DNA of 64,000 nucleotides from Streptomyces hygroscopicus (GCA_002021875.1 CP018627.1:7626001-7690000); one strand, 5' to 3'; shown: positions 50,547 through 59,771, numbered from the stretch's first letter. Numbers and translations are program-made. Notes: a model not told the origin generated them from the letters alone.

Positions 50547-51341
50547 GTGACGACCGTGAATGTAAACGGGCTGCGCGCCGCCGCCAAGAAGGGCTTCGGC
50601 CCTTGGCTGGACGCTACCGCGGCCGATGTGGTGTGCCTCCAGGAGGTACGCGCCGAACCCAAGGAGCTGCCGGAGGCGGTCCGCGAACCCGACGGCTGGC
50701 ATGTGGTGCACGCCCCCGCGGCGGCCAAGGGCCGGGCCGGGGTGTCGGTGTACGCCCGGCGCGAACTGGAGGGCGTCCGGGTCGGCTTCGGGTCGTCCGA
50801 GTTCGACGGCAGCGGCCGCTATGTGGAGGTCGATCTGCCCGGCGTGACCGTCGGCAGCCTGTATCTCCCCTCGGGTGAGGTCGGCACGGACCGCCAGGAC
50901 GAGAAGGAGCGCTTCATGGCGGAGTTCCTTCCGTATCTGAAGGAGCTGCGCGAACGGGCGGCGGCCGGCGGGCGCGAGGCGCTGGTGGCCGGCGACTGGA
51001 ACATCGCCCACCAGGAGGCGGACCTCAAGAACTGGAAGGCCAACCAGAAGAAGTCCGGGTTCCTGCCGGCCGAGCGCGCCTGGCTGACCAGCGTCTTCGA
51101 GGAGGCGGGGTACGTGGACGTGGTGCGCGCCCTGCATCCGGACGTCGCCGGTCCGTACTCGTGGTGGTCCTACCGCGGCCGGGCCTTCGACAACGACGCC
51201 GGCTGGCGCATCGACTACCAGATCGCCACCTCCGGGCTCGCCGGGCGCGCGGTCAAGGCGGTCGTGGAGCGGGCGCCCGCCTACGATCAGCGGTGGAGCG
51301 ACCACGCCCCGGTGACGGTGGCCTACGGCTCGGCTCACTGA
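50547..51341 (+). CDS. xthA: Exonuclease III (AP endonuclease)
   Basis: A 264-residue Exo III-type DNA repair nuclease that cuts at abasic sites and trims 3' ends. Visible: VNVNGLRAAAKKGF at the start, metal-binding CLQEVRAE, the GDWNIAHQEADLKN loop, and the catalytic WSDHAPV end. The frame opens far upstream, but GTG 50547 follows GGAGGT at seven bases and begins exactly where homology starts. Confidence 0.94.
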   Translation: MTTVNVNGLRAAAKKGFGPWLDATAADVVCLQEVRAEPKELPEAVREPDGWHVVHAPAAAKGRAGVSVYARRELEGVRVGFGSSEFDGSGRYVEVDLPGVTVGSLYLPSGEVGTDRQDEKERFMAEFLPYLKELRERAAAGGREALVAGDWNIAHQEADLKNWKANQKKSGFLPAERAWLTSVFEEAGYVDVVRALHPDVAGPYSWWSYRGRAFDNDAGWRIDYQIATSGLAGRAVKAVVERAPAYDQRWSDHAPVTVAYGSAH

Positions 51342-51417
51342 CCTTCGCGGGGCACGGGTCTCGCGGGCTTGCCGACGTCCGGCGACTGGCCCCGTCGGCT
51401 CGACGGCCTCCGTGGGC

Positions 51418-52158
51418 TCACTGATTCCCGGAGTGGCCGCCGGGTGGCGTCTCGTCCATCTCCGCCCGCATGCGGCGGTTCATGGCCATCGTCAGCTCGG
51501 CGTCCACCACGCTCGTGGCCAGCGGCCGCAGCCGCTTCACGGTCTCGCCGACGTCCTCGCCGCGCTCCAGGGCGTCCGCCGCCGCATGGGTGCGCAGCAG
51601 TGTGACGAAGGTCTCGGCGATCGCGTCCACATGCTCACGCACCTCGCGCCCCGCGGCGAGCACCGCGGCCAGCGGGATGCCCTGTTCGACCAGGGTGTGT
51701 GAGACGTCCAGCAGGCGGCGGCTGAGGTGGACGATCTCGTCGCCGTCGACGGCCAGATAGCCGAGGTCGAGCGAGGTGGTGAGGTTCTCCGGGGTGACCT
51801 CGCCGTGGAAGTAGTCCGCGAGCGCCTCGGGGGTGAGCCGGACCGGGGTCTCCGAGGGCCAGGAGGGGGCCGCGCCGGGCAGCCCGAGCAGCTCGCCGAC
51901 GTCCCGGCGGCCGCTTTCGAAGGCGGCGATCAACTCGGCGATTCCGCCGAGGGTGTGGCCGCGCTCCAGCAGTCCCGCGATCGTCCGCAGCCGGGCCAGA
52001 TGGTGGTCGTTGTACCAGGCGATCCGGCCGTCGCGGCGCGGTGGCGGGATCAGCTTGCGCTCCCGGTAGAAGCGCAGGGTGCGCACGGTGATCCCGGCCT
52101 TCTCGGCCAGTTCCGGCATGCGGTACTCGCGTACCTCGTCCGCTTCGCTCGTCGCCAC
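51418..52158 (-). CDS. MerR-family regulator
   Basis: A 246-residue regulator. The N-terminal winged helix (YRMPELAEKAGITVRTLRFYRERKLIPPPRRDGRIAWYNDHHLARL) is classical MerR. The C-terminal 150 residues form a mostly helical effector domain with no metal-binding Cys, suggesting an organic ligand. It is divergent from the monooxygenase-hydrolase-SDR operon, which it most likely regulates. Confidence 0.9.
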   Translation of the reverse strand: MATSEADEVREYRMPELAEKAGITVRTLRFYRERKLIPPPRRDGRIAWYNDHHLARLRTIAGLLERGHTLGGIAELIAAFESGRRDVGELLGLPGAAPSWPSETPVRLTPEALADYFHGEVTPENLTTSLDLGYLAVDGDEIVHLSRRLLDVSHTLVEQGIPLAAVLAAGREVREHVDAIAETFVTLLRTHAAADALERGEDVGETVKRLRPLATSVVDAELTMAMNRRMRAEMDETPPGGHSGNQ

Positions 52159-52220
52159 TACTGAAGCCTATGCCGCGGCCGGTCGGGTGCGACCGGCGGT
52201 AACTTCGTTGTCCACAGCCC

Positions 52221-52277
52221 CTACCGCTCGGTAGATCTCTGTCCTACGCTCCCATCGTGCCAGTGATTGCTGGCACG
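52221..52277. promoter_or_regulatory. Two inverted repeats before the monooxygenase operon
   Basis: CTACCG CT CGGTAG (52221-52234) is a 14-bp palindrome and a candidate regulator site. CGTGCCAG, six bases, CTGGCACG (52256-52277) is a second perfect repeat in the presumed leader, 30 bp before the start codon at 52308, where it could be an operator or an RNA hairpin. Confidence 0.6.
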
Positions 52278-52307
52278 GTCGTATTCGCGTTCGTGGGAGG
52301 CGGCGGC

Positions 52308-53837
52308 ATGGCTGGGCTGACGCATGAGCATGTGCGGGTGGCGGTGATCGGAGCCGGATTCGGCGGTCTGGGAGCGGCGGTGCGGCTGCGCCGCGCGGGC
52401 ATCACGGATTTCGTGGTCCTGGAGCGGGCGGAGGCGGTCGGCGGGGCCTGGCGGGACAACACCTATCCGGGGTGCGCCTGCGATGTCCCGTCGCATCTGT
52501 ATTCGTTCTCCTTCGCGCCCAACCCCGACTGGCCCCGGAACTTCTCCGGCCAGCCGCATATCCGCGCGTATCTGGAGCGGGTCGCCGACACCTTCGGGCT
52601 GCGGCCGCACCTGCGCTTCGGCGCCGAAGTGCGGTCCCTGCGCTGGGACTCCGCGGCGGTGCACTGGGAGGTGGAGACGGCGCGGGGCTCGCTGACCGCC
52701 GATGTCGTGGTCAGCGCCACCGGTCCGCTCGCCGACCCCCGGATCCCGGACATTCCCGGGCTCGACGGCTTCCCCGGCGCCGTCTTCCACTCCGCGCGCT
52801 GGGACCACACCGCCGATCTGCGCGGCAAGCGCGTGGCGATGATCGGCACCGGCGCCTCGGCCATACAGATCGTCCCCGCCATCCAGCGCGAGGTCGGCCG
52901 GCTCACCCTCTTCCAGCGCACCCCGCCTTGGGTGCTGCCGCGGATGGACCGCCGGATCAGCGGCCTGGAGCGATGGCTGCACTCGAGGATCCCCGCCACC
53001 CGGGCGCTGCGCCGCGGGGTGCTGTGGGGCATCCGGGAGCTGCAGGTGGGGGCGTTCACCAAGCGGCCGGGCGAGATGCGGTTCGTCGAGCGGCTGGCCG
53101 GTGCGCATATGCGACGGGCCATCAAGGACCCGGCGCGGCGGGCGGCGCTGACCCCGGGCTACCGCATCGGTTGCAAGCGCATCCTGCTTTCCAACGACTA
53201 CTATCCGGCGCTCGCCCAGCCGCATGTGGACGTGGTTCCGGCCGGGCTGAAGGAGGTGCGCGGCGCCACCCTCGTCGGTGCCGACGGCTCCGAGACCGAG
53301 GCCGACGCGATCATCTTCGGCACCGGCTTCCATGTGACCGACGTCCCCATAGCGCAGCGGGTGACCGGGGCGCGCGGGACGACGCTCGCGGAGGAGTGGC
53401 AGGGCGGGATGGAGGCGCTGCGCGGCACCAGCCCGGCGGGCTTCCCCAACTTCCTGACCATCATCGGGCCCAACACCGGCCTCGGGAACAGCTCGATGAT
53501 CCTCGTCATAGAGGCGCAGCTGGCCTATATGGCCGACTATCTGCGCCAGTTGGACATGCTGGGCGGCAAGGTCGCGCTGGACGCCCGGCCGTCCGCGGTG
53601 CGGGCGTACACGGACATGATCCAGGAACGGATGCGGCGCACGGTGTGGAACACCGGCGGTTGCGACAGCTGGTACCTCGACAACGGCCGCAACACCACCC
53701 TGTGGCCCGGGACGACCAGCGAGCTGCGGAAGGTCACCCGGCGCGTGGACCTCACCGAGTACACGGTGCTGCGGCCGCACACCGGGCCCGTCACGGCCAC
53801 GGTGTCCACGGCGGGTGCGGGGAGGGGATCGCGGTGA
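52308..53837 (+). CDS. Baeyer-Villiger-type flavin monooxygenase (MymA-like)
   Basis: A 509-residue FAD/NADPH monooxygenase. The FAD motif VAVIGAGFGGLGAAV is at the start, GGAWRDNTYPGCACDVPSHLYSFSF is conserved in the group, FPGAVFHSARW matches the Baeyer-Villiger fingerprint FxGxxxHxxxW, and IGTGASAIQ is the NADPH motif. It inserts oxygen into a ketone or oxidises a heteroatom. The ATG at 52308 follows GGGAGG. The operon order monooxygenase, hydrolase, SDR matches Mycobacterium mymA-lipR-sadH. Confidence 0.9.
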   Translation: MAGLTHEHVRVAVIGAGFGGLGAAVRLRRAGITDFVVLERAEAVGGAWRDNTYPGCACDVPSHLYSFSFAPNPDWPRNFSGQPHIRAYLERVADTFGLRPHLRFGAEVRSLRWDSAAVHWEVETARGSLTADVVVSATGPLADPRIPDIPGLDGFPGAVFHSARWDHTADLRGKRVAMIGTGASAIQIVPAIQREVGRLTLFQRTPPWVLPRMDRRISGLERWLHSRIPATRALRRGVLWGIRELQVGAFTKRPGEMRFVERLAGAHMRRAIKDPARRAALTPGYRIGCKRILLSNDYYPALAQPHVDVVPAGLKEVRGATLVGADGSETEADAIIFGTGFHVTDVPIAQRVTGARGTTLAEEWQGGMEALRGTSPAGFPNFLTIIGPNTGLGNSSMILVIEAQLAYMADYLRQLDMLGGKVALDARPSAVRAYTDMIQERMRRTVWNTGGCDSWYLDNGRNTTLWPGTTSELRKVTRRVDLTEYTVLRPHTGPVTATVSTAGAGRGSR

Positions 53838-54784
53838 GGCGGCTTCCTTCCCCGGCCGCCGGGCCGTACGCCCCGCCCGTCCCGGAGCGCGAGTTGACGG
53901 TCGTCTCGGCCGACGGGAGCCGGCTCCACACGGAGCTGCACGGCCCCGAGGACGCCCCGGCGGTCCTGCTCGCGCACGGCTGGGTCTGCTCCACGGCCTT
54001 CTGGGCGCCGGTGGTGCGCGCCCTCTCGGCCGACCACCGGGTGATCGTCTACGACCAGCGCGGCCATGGCCGCAGCCCGGCCCCGGGGCCCGGCGGCTAC
54101 AGCATCCACGCCCTGGCCGACGACCTGGTGGCGGTGCTGGAAGCGACCCTTCCGCCCGGTCGGCGGGCCGTGCTGGCGGGCCACTCCATGGGCGGGATGA
54201 CGCTGATGGCCGCGGCCGACCGCCCCGCGCTGCGCGAGCGCGCGGCCGCCGTGGTGCTGTGCAGCACGGGCGCCTCACGGCTGGTGGACCGGTCGCGGGT
54301 GGTGCCGCTGCGCTCCCCGCGGGCACGGGCGCGGGTGCACCGCGTGCTTCTCGGCTCAAGCGCCCCCTTGGGCCCGGTCACCCCGCTCGCCAAGCGGCTG
54401 GTGCGGTACGCCACGATGGGCCCCGGCGCCGACCCGGCCGCGGTGGACATGTGCGCGCGGATCCTGCACGCCTGCCCCCGCGCCGTACGCGCCGGATGGG
54501 GCCGCGTCCTGCTCGACCTCGAACTGGAGGCGCGCATCGGCGAACTGACCATGCCCACGGCCGTCATCGTCGGCACCGCCGACCGGCTCACCCCGCCCGA
54601 GCACGCCGACGCCCTGGCCGCCGCGCTGCCGCACTGCACCGGCCTCATCGAGCTCCCGGGGCTCGGCCATATGACCCCGGTGGAGGACCCCGAGGCGGTC
54701 ACCGGCGTGATTCGCGGTCTGGTCGAGGAGTTCGGGACGTCCCACCCCACACCAACAGCCGAAGCGAAGGAGCAGACGACATGA
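53834..54784 (+). CDS. Alpha/beta-hydrolase (LipR-like position)
   Basis: A 316-residue alpha/beta-hydrolase. The oxyanion region AHGWVCSTAFW, the nucleophile elbow GHSMGG, an acid in VGTADRLTPP and the final LPGLGHMTPVEDP His make a complete triad. It starts at a GTG overlapping the monooxygenase stop (GTGA), with GGAGG upstream. If the first enzyme makes an ester, this one could split it; that link is inference. Confidence 0.88.
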   Translation: MRRLPSPAAGPYAPPVPERELTVVSADGSRLHTELHGPEDAPAVLLAHGWVCSTAFWAPVVRALSADHRVIVYDQRGHGRSPAPGPGGYSIHALADDLVAVLEATLPPGRRAVLAGHSMGGMTLMAAADRPALRERAAAVVLCSTGASRLVDRSRVVPLRSPRARARVHRVLLGSSAPLGPVTPLAKRLVRYATMGPGADPAAVDMCARILHACPRAVRAGWGRVLLDLELEARIGELTMPTAVIVGTADRLTPPEHADALAAALPHCTGLIELPGLGHMTPVEDPEAVTGVIRGLVEEFGTSHPTPTAEAKEQTT

Positions 54785-55686
54785 GTGCGCGCAGGAGCCT
54801 TGAGGGCCAGGTCGCGGTGGTGACGGGCGCGGCGCGGGGCGTCGGCGAGCTGCTCGCGCGCAAGCTCTCCGCACGCGGCGCGAAGGTCGCGCTGGTGGGC
54901 CTGGAGCCCGAGGAGCTGAAGCGGGTCGCGAAGCGGCTGCCGACCGACTCCGCCCACTGGCACGCCGATGTCACCGATGCCGAGGCGATGGCGCGGGTGG
55001 CGGGGGAGGTCGTGGAGCGGTTCGGCGCGGTGGACATCGTCTGTGCCAACGCGGGTGTGGCCCAGGCCGGTCCGTTCCTCGACTCCGACGAGACGGCCTG
55101 GCGGCGGGTGATCGAGGTCAATCTGCTGGGCAGCGTCACCACGGCCCGCGCCTTTCTGCCCGCGCTGACCGCCAGCCGCGGCTATCTGCTGCAGATCGCC
55201 TCGCTCGCCGCGCTCGCGCCCGCGCCCATGATGACGGCGTACTGCGCGTCCAAGTCCGGCGTCGAGGCGTTCGCCCACAGTCTGCGGGCCGAGGTGGGCC
55301 ACCGTGGGGTGCGGGTCGGCGTGGGGTATCTGAGCTGGACGGACACCGATATGGTGCGCGGCGCCGACCAGGACGAGGTGATGCGCGAGCTGCGGCAGCG
55401 GCTGCCCTGGCCCGCGGGCCGCACCTATCCGCTGGGCCCGGCGGTGGACCGGCTGGTGGCAGGCATCGAGCGCCGGTCGGCGCATGTGTACGCGCAGTGG
55501 TGGCTGCGCGGTATGCAGTCGGTGCGCGGCTGTCTGCCCGCGTTCATCCACGCCGTGGGGCGGCGCGAGATGCGCCGTGCCGAACCGAGGCTGGCGGCGA
55601 CCCGGGAGGGGCGGGGCGGTCTGGTGGGCGAGGGCGGCGCGGCGGACGAGAAGGCGCGCACGGCGGGCACGGAGCGTTACCAGTAA
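54781..55686 (+). CDS. SDR-family dehydrogenase (SadH-like position)
   Basis: A 301-residue short-chain dehydrogenase with cofactor motif TGAARGVGELLA, CANAG, and a YxxxK site in MMTAYCASKSGVEA. The C-terminal 60 residues extend past the core with a basic region and a Gly-rich tail. It overlaps the hydrolase by ATGA. In the operon it could oxidise an alcohol to feed, or follow, the Baeyer-Villiger step. The stop codon lies inside a hairpin. Confidence 0.88.
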   Translation: MSARRSLEGQVAVVTGAARGVGELLARKLSARGAKVALVGLEPEELKRVAKRLPTDSAHWHADVTDAEAMARVAGEVVERFGAVDIVCANAGVAQAGPFLDSDETAWRRVIEVNLLGSVTTARAFLPALTASRGYLLQIASLAALAPAPMMTAYCASKSGVEAFAHSLRAEVGHRGVRVGVGYLSWTDTDMVRGADQDEVMRELRQRLPWPAGRTYPLGPAVDRLVAGIERRSAHVYAQWWLRGMQSVRGCLPAFIHAVGRREMRRAEPRLAATREGRGGLVGEGGAADEKARTAGTERYQ

Positions 55687-55694
55687 CGCTCCGT
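55669..55694 (+). terminator. Hairpin across the SDR stop codon
   Basis: ACGGAGCGTTAC, CA, GTAACGCTCCGT forms a perfect 12-bp stem that contains the final codons and the TAA stop of the SDR gene. Confidence 0.75.
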
Positions 55695-55805
55695 CAACCG
55701 CGCTGACCTGTGCTTTCTTCGGCTCCTCCGATCCGGAATGCGGAGAAAGTCAGTACATGTAACTCTTGTCGGGCCCGACGCCATTCACCCGATGAGGAGT
55801 GACAC

Positions 55806-56177
55806 ATGGGCCCCAAGGACCAGCCGAACGACAAGGGCCAGCAGGCCAAGCGGAAGCCGCAGGGCGGGCGGAGCCAGGAGCCGCGGCGCGGCCAGCAGCC
55901 CGGTGAGCGCACGCAGTCCGGTGAGCGCACGCAGTCCGGTGAGCGCGCGCAGTCTGGTGAGCGCATGCAGTCCGGTGAGCGCGCGCAGTCCGGCCAGCGG
56001 ATGCAGTCCGGTGAGCGTATGGAGGAGCGCTCCCGCCGGGAGCCGGGGCAGGAGCAGCGCAGCGGCCAGCAGGACCGGCCGGAGGCCCGCGGGCAGTCCC
56101 AGCGGATGAGCCGTGAGCGCCGTCAGCCGGGCATGGGCGACGAGACGATGGACCAGGAGCCCTTCGAAGAGATGTGA
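55806..56177 (+). CDS. Hydrophilic protein with SGERxQ repeats
   Basis: A 123-residue, strongly charged protein made mainly of Gln, Arg, Glu, Gly and Ser. Six to seven tandem six-residue units (SGERTQ, SGERAQ, SGERMQ and similar) span about residues 32-73, encoded by 18-bp DNA repeats at 55901-56020. No Cys, Trp or hydrophobic core, so it should be disordered, hydrophilin-like. GAGGAG lies seven bases before the ATG. I do not know a function; a desiccation or stress role is only a guess. Confidence 0.75.
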   Translation: MGPKDQPNDKGQQAKRKPQGGRSQEPRRGQQPGERTQSGERTQSGERAQSGERMQSGERAQSGQRMQSGERMEERSRREPGQEQRSGQQDRPEARGQSQRMSRERRQPGMGDETMDQEPFEEM

Positions 56178-56191
56178 CGCGCCAGGGCGGG

Positions 56192-56231
56192 AGGGGCGCA
56201 TCCCCATGGTCGACCATGGGAATGCGCCCCT
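56192..56231. terminator. Bidirectional terminator before the tricorn gene end
   Basis: Nineteen-base arms with one mismatch (AGGGGCGCAT...CCCATGGT and its partner) around a two-base centre separate two convergent genes. Confidence 0.9.
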
Positions 56232-56295
56232 GCGCTTGCCCTTGCGCCTGTCTGTGCCCGGCGCCGCTCCTGCCCCGGCCTCCCGGTGGAAGCGC

Positions 56296-59200
56296 TCACT
56301 TCCCCTTGCGGGGCGGCTTACTTCCCTTGCGCGACGACTTACCTCCCTTGCGCGAGGACTTACCTCCCTTGCGCGGCGGCAGTTGGGGTCGGCGCAGATC
56401 GGGCACGCCCGAGTAGTCCGGCGGGGTCGCGGCCGGATGCCGCTCCAGCAGATCGAGCGCCGTACGGACGGCGACCCCGAGCTGCGGAGCGCGGCCCTCC
56501 GCCCAGTCCACGGGGGAGCGCGGCGCCTCGATGTCCGGATCCACACCGTGGTTCTCCACGCCCCACCCGTAGGCGTCGAACCACGCGGCGTTCATCGGCA
56601 CCGTGATCGACGTGCCGTCGCCGAGGCGGTGACGGCCGGTCATCCCGACCACCCCGCCCCAGGTGCGCAGCCCCACCACCGGCCCGATGCCCTGGATCTT
56701 GAAGGCCGCGGTGATCATGTCGCCGTCGGAGGAGGTCGCCTCGTCGGCGACCGCGACGATCGGCCCGCGCGGCGCGTTGCTGGAGTACGACACGGGCTGG
56801 GCGTTGCGGGTGAGATCCCAGCCCATGACCTTGCGGGTGAGCTTCTCCACCACCAGCTCGCTGATGTTGCCGCCCGCGTTGCCCCGGACGTCCACGATCA
56901 GTGCGGGCAGCGACATCTCGCGACGCAGATCGCGGTTGAACTGCGCCCAGCCCGAGCCGCCCATGTCGGGGATGTGGAGATAGCCGCACCGCCCGCCGCT
57001 CAACTCCCGTACCACGGCCCGGCGCTGGGCCACCCAGTCCTGGTAGCGCAGCGGCCGGTCGTCGATCAGCGGGGAGACCGCGACCCGGCGCGCGGGCCCC
57101 TCGCCGTCCGGCGGCTCGAAGGTCAGCTCCACCGTCGTGCCGCCCCCGGCCGTCAGCAGCGGGAACGGACCGGCCACCGGGTCCACCGGGCGCCCGTCGA
57201 CATGGGTGAGGACGGCGCCGTCCCGGATGCCCAGACCGGCCAGCGGCGAGCGGGCCCGGGAGTCGGAGGACTCACCGGGCAGGATGCGGGCCACTGCCCA
57301 CCGGCCGTCCTTGGTGCGGGTGAGGTTGGCGCCGAGCAGTCCGATGGGGCGCTGGTAGTGGGGCGGGCCCTCGTTGCGGCGCGCGGCGGCGACGTAGGCG
57401 TGCGAGGTGCCCAGCTCGCCGAGGGTCTCGCGGAGCAGATCGGCGAACTCGTCGGGCGAGGCGACCCGTTCGACCAGCGGACGGTACTGGTCGAGCACCC
57501 CGTCCCAGTCGACACCGCACATCCCCGGGTCCCAGAAGTAGTGCCGGGTGATGCGCCCGGCCTCGTCGTACGCCTGCCGCCACTCGGCCGCCGGATCGAC
57601 GGTGTGCTGGATCCGCCGCATGTCGAGGTGGACCGTGGAGTCGCCGTCGCCGGTCTCGGTGGCGGGGATCGCGCGCAGATCGCCGTCGTCGTAGGCCACC
57701 AGCCGGGTGCCGTCGCCGCTGACCGCGAACCAGTCCAGCTCACTGGTGAGTTCGGTCCGTTTGGCCTTCGCCAGGTCGAAGTGTTCCAGGGTGGGGCGGC
57801 TCGAGGTCTCGGCCGGGTTGGCGAACGTCTCGCCGAGCGCGCCCGAGATCGGCCAGCGCAGCCAGACCAGTCCGCCGCCGCTGACCGGGTACAGCGAGGA
57901 GTACTTGGACGCGGACACCGGGAAGACCGTGACCCGGCTGGCCAGCCCCTCCACCTCGACCGTCACCGTGCCGTCGCCGTCGTCCCCGCTGTCGTCCGGG
58001 TCCAGCCCGCCCGCCGCCGGGCGCCCCTCGGGGGACAGTGCGAAGGGCGACGGGGTGGCGGAGGACAGCGGTACGAGATAGGGGCGGCAGCCCAGCGGGA
58101 AGGAGAGGTCGCCGGTGTGCACGTCGTAGACCGGGTCGAAGCCGCGCCAGGAGAGGAAGGCGAGATAGCGGCCGTCGCTGGTGAAGACCGGCTCCTCGTC
58201 CTCGAACCGCCCATTGGTCACGTCCACTATGGTCCGGTCGGCCAGCCGCGCGATCTTGATCGAGCGCAGGGTGCGGCCTATCCCGGGGTGGGACCAGGCG
58301 AGCCATCCCGAGTCGGGGGAGAAGGCCAGGTCGCCCGCCGGGCCGTTGTCCGACCGGATCAGCTCGGTGACCTCGCCGTCCCCGTCGGCGGAGGTGTCCA
58401 CCAGCAGCAGCCGCCCGTCGCCCGCGGCGACCGCGAGCAGATCGCCGTCCGGCGAGGACTCCAGCTCATGCACCCGCCCCAGCAGCCCGGCGGCCAGCCG
58501 GCGCGGCTCGCCGGGGCCGCTGGCCCGGGGCAGCTGCGCGATCTCGATGGCGTCCTCGCCCTCCGCGTCGGTGAGGTACGCGACCCGGCCGGTCGAGCCC
58601 AGCATCACGGGCAGCCGCACCCGGACGCCCGGGCTGTCGGCGAGGGTGCGGGCGGGGCCGTCGCGGTGGGTGAGCCAGTACAGGCTGCCGCGGACGCACA
58701 CCGCGCTGGCCCGGCCCGTGGTGTCCACCGACAGCGAGTCGATATGCGAGGCGGCCGGCACCTGGTAGGGCCGCCGCCCGGTCCGCGCCCCGCCCAGTCG
58801 TACGTCCAGCTTGCGCGGCACGCCGTCCGGGCCCAGGTCGTCCACCAGCCACAGCTCGCCCGCGCACTGGTAGACGACGCGGGAGCCGTCGGTGGAGGCG
58901 TGGCGCGCGTAGAAGTCGGCGTGGTCGGTGTGGCGGCGCAGATCGGTGCCGTCGGGCAGACAGGAGTAGAGATTGCCGATGCCCTCGTGGTCGGAGAGGA
59001 AGGCGATCCGGCCGCCGACGAACATCGCCGCGTCCAGATGGCCGTTCAGCTCCTCCGCGAGCCGGGTGCCGTGCAGCCACAGCCGCCCGGTCGCACCGCC
59101 CCGGTAGCGCTTCCAGGTGGCGGGCTCATGCGGCGGCTTGCCGGTCAGCAGCAGGGTGCGGCGCTCGCCGTCGAGGTCGGCCACCGCGATATCGGCCACC

Positions 59201-59658
59201 GGCCCCCAGGGCAGCCGCCCGCCGGGGCTGCCGTCGGTGGGCAGGGTGTAGGCCCAGGAGAAGTGGGAGAACGGCTGCTCATGGGAGGAGACCGCGAGGA
59301 TCTGGGAGACGCCGTCCTGGTCCGGCGGGGTCCAGCCGCAGACCTGGGCGTCCGTACTGCCCCAGTAGGTCAGCCGGCGGGCCGGGCCGCCGGCCGCGGG
59401 GACGAGATAGATCTCCGGGTCGAGGCTGCGCCAGGTGGTGAACGCGATCTGGGAGCCGTCGGGGGAGAAGCGGGCAGGTCCCACGCGCGTACGGTCCACG
59501 GTCAGCCGCCAGGCCCGCCCCGGGGGCCCGTCGGGAGCGGTCAGCGGGGCGACCCACAGATCGTCCTCGGCCGCGAAGCACAGCAAGTCGCCGTGCAGAT
59601 GCGGAAATCGCAGGTATGCCAGGTCGTCGTCGCTTCCGTAAGGCTCCACCCCACCCAT
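56296..59658 (-). CDS. Tricorn-like protease
   Basis: A 1120-residue cytoplasmic peptidase of the tricorn (S41B) family. Two N-terminal beta-propellers (about 1-650; repeated PDGS/DGRYLAF blades), a PDZ-like domain (about 780-860) and the S41 catalytic core follow in order. Catalytic candidates are His in TSHAYV, Ser976/Ser977 in EATSSDGDM, and Glu in GVENHGVDPD. It trims peptides from upstream proteases. The last 25 residues are basic repeats of GGKSSRK, absent from typical members. The ATG is at 59658, and an inverted repeat lies just upstream. Confidence 0.92.
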   Translation of the reverse strand: MGGVEPYGSDDDLAYLRFPHLHGDLLCFAAEDDLWVAPLTAPDGPPGRAWRLTVDRTRVGPARFSPDGSQIAFTTWRSLDPEIYLVPAAGGPARRLTYWGSTDAQVCGWTPPDQDGVSQILAVSSHEQPFSHFSWAYTLPTDGSPGGRLPWGPVADIAVADLDGERRTLLLTGKPPHEPATWKRYRGGATGRLWLHGTRLAEELNGHLDAAMFVGGRIAFLSDHEGIGNLYSCLPDGTDLRRHTDHADFYARHASTDGSRVVYQCAGELWLVDDLGPDGVPRKLDVRLGGARTGRRPYQVPAASHIDSLSVDTTGRASAVCVRGSLYWLTHRDGPARTLADSPGVRVRLPVMLGSTGRVAYLTDAEGEDAIEIAQLPRASGPGEPRRLAAGLLGRVHELESSPDGDLLAVAAGDGRLLLVDTSADGDGEVTELIRSDNGPAGDLAFSPDSGWLAWSHPGIGRTLRSIKIARLADRTIVDVTNGRFEDEEPVFTSDGRYLAFLSWRGFDPVYDVHTGDLSFPLGCRPYLVPLSSATPSPFALSPEGRPAAGGLDPDDSGDDGDGTVTVEVEGLASRVTVFPVSASKYSSLYPVSGGGLVWLRWPISGALGETFANPAETSSRPTLEHFDLAKAKRTELTSELDWFAVSGDGTRLVAYDDGDLRAIPATETGDGDSTVHLDMRRIQHTVDPAAEWRQAYDEAGRITRHYFWDPGMCGVDWDGVLDQYRPLVERVASPDEFADLLRETLGELGTSHAYVAAARRNEGPPHYQRPIGLLGANLTRTKDGRWAVARILPGESSDSRARSPLAGLGIRDGAVLTHVDGRPVDPVAGPFPLLTAGGGTTVELTFEPPDGEGPARRVAVSPLIDDRPLRYQDWVAQRRAVVRELSGGRCGYLHIPDMGGSGWAQFNRDLRREMSLPALIVDVRGNAGGNISELVVEKLTRKVMGWDLTRNAQPVSYSSNAPRGPIVAVADEATSSDGDMITAAFKIQGIGPVVGLRTWGGVVGMTGRHRLGDGTSITVPMNAAWFDAYGWGVENHGVDPDIEAPRSPVDWAEGRAPQLGVAVRTALDLLERHPAATPPDYSGVPDLRRPQLPPRKGGKSSRKGGKSSRKGSKPPRKGK

Positions 59659-59711
59659 GTTTTCGAGCTACGCCATTTGGAGCAACTCGGTTCTGTGACC
59701 TAGACCACGAG

Positions 59712-59771
59712 CGAAACGGTGCTGTTTCGATAGTGCCGCGCTTATGCTGGAGGAGTACGAAACCGTTTCGT
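59712..59771. promoter_or_regulatory. Two TetR operator candidates
   Basis: CGAAAC, six bases, GTTTCG (59712-59729) and the 15-bp palindrome ACGAAACCGTTTCGT (59757-59771) share the GAAAC/GTTTC half-site. They lie between the tricorn and TetR genes; the TetR protein at 59800 is the likely ligand-released repressor. Confidence 0.78.

Noticed and set aside
56113..59703. 1196-codon frame opposite the tricorn gene
   Set aside because: Antisense shadow; the tricorn frame has all catalytic motifs.
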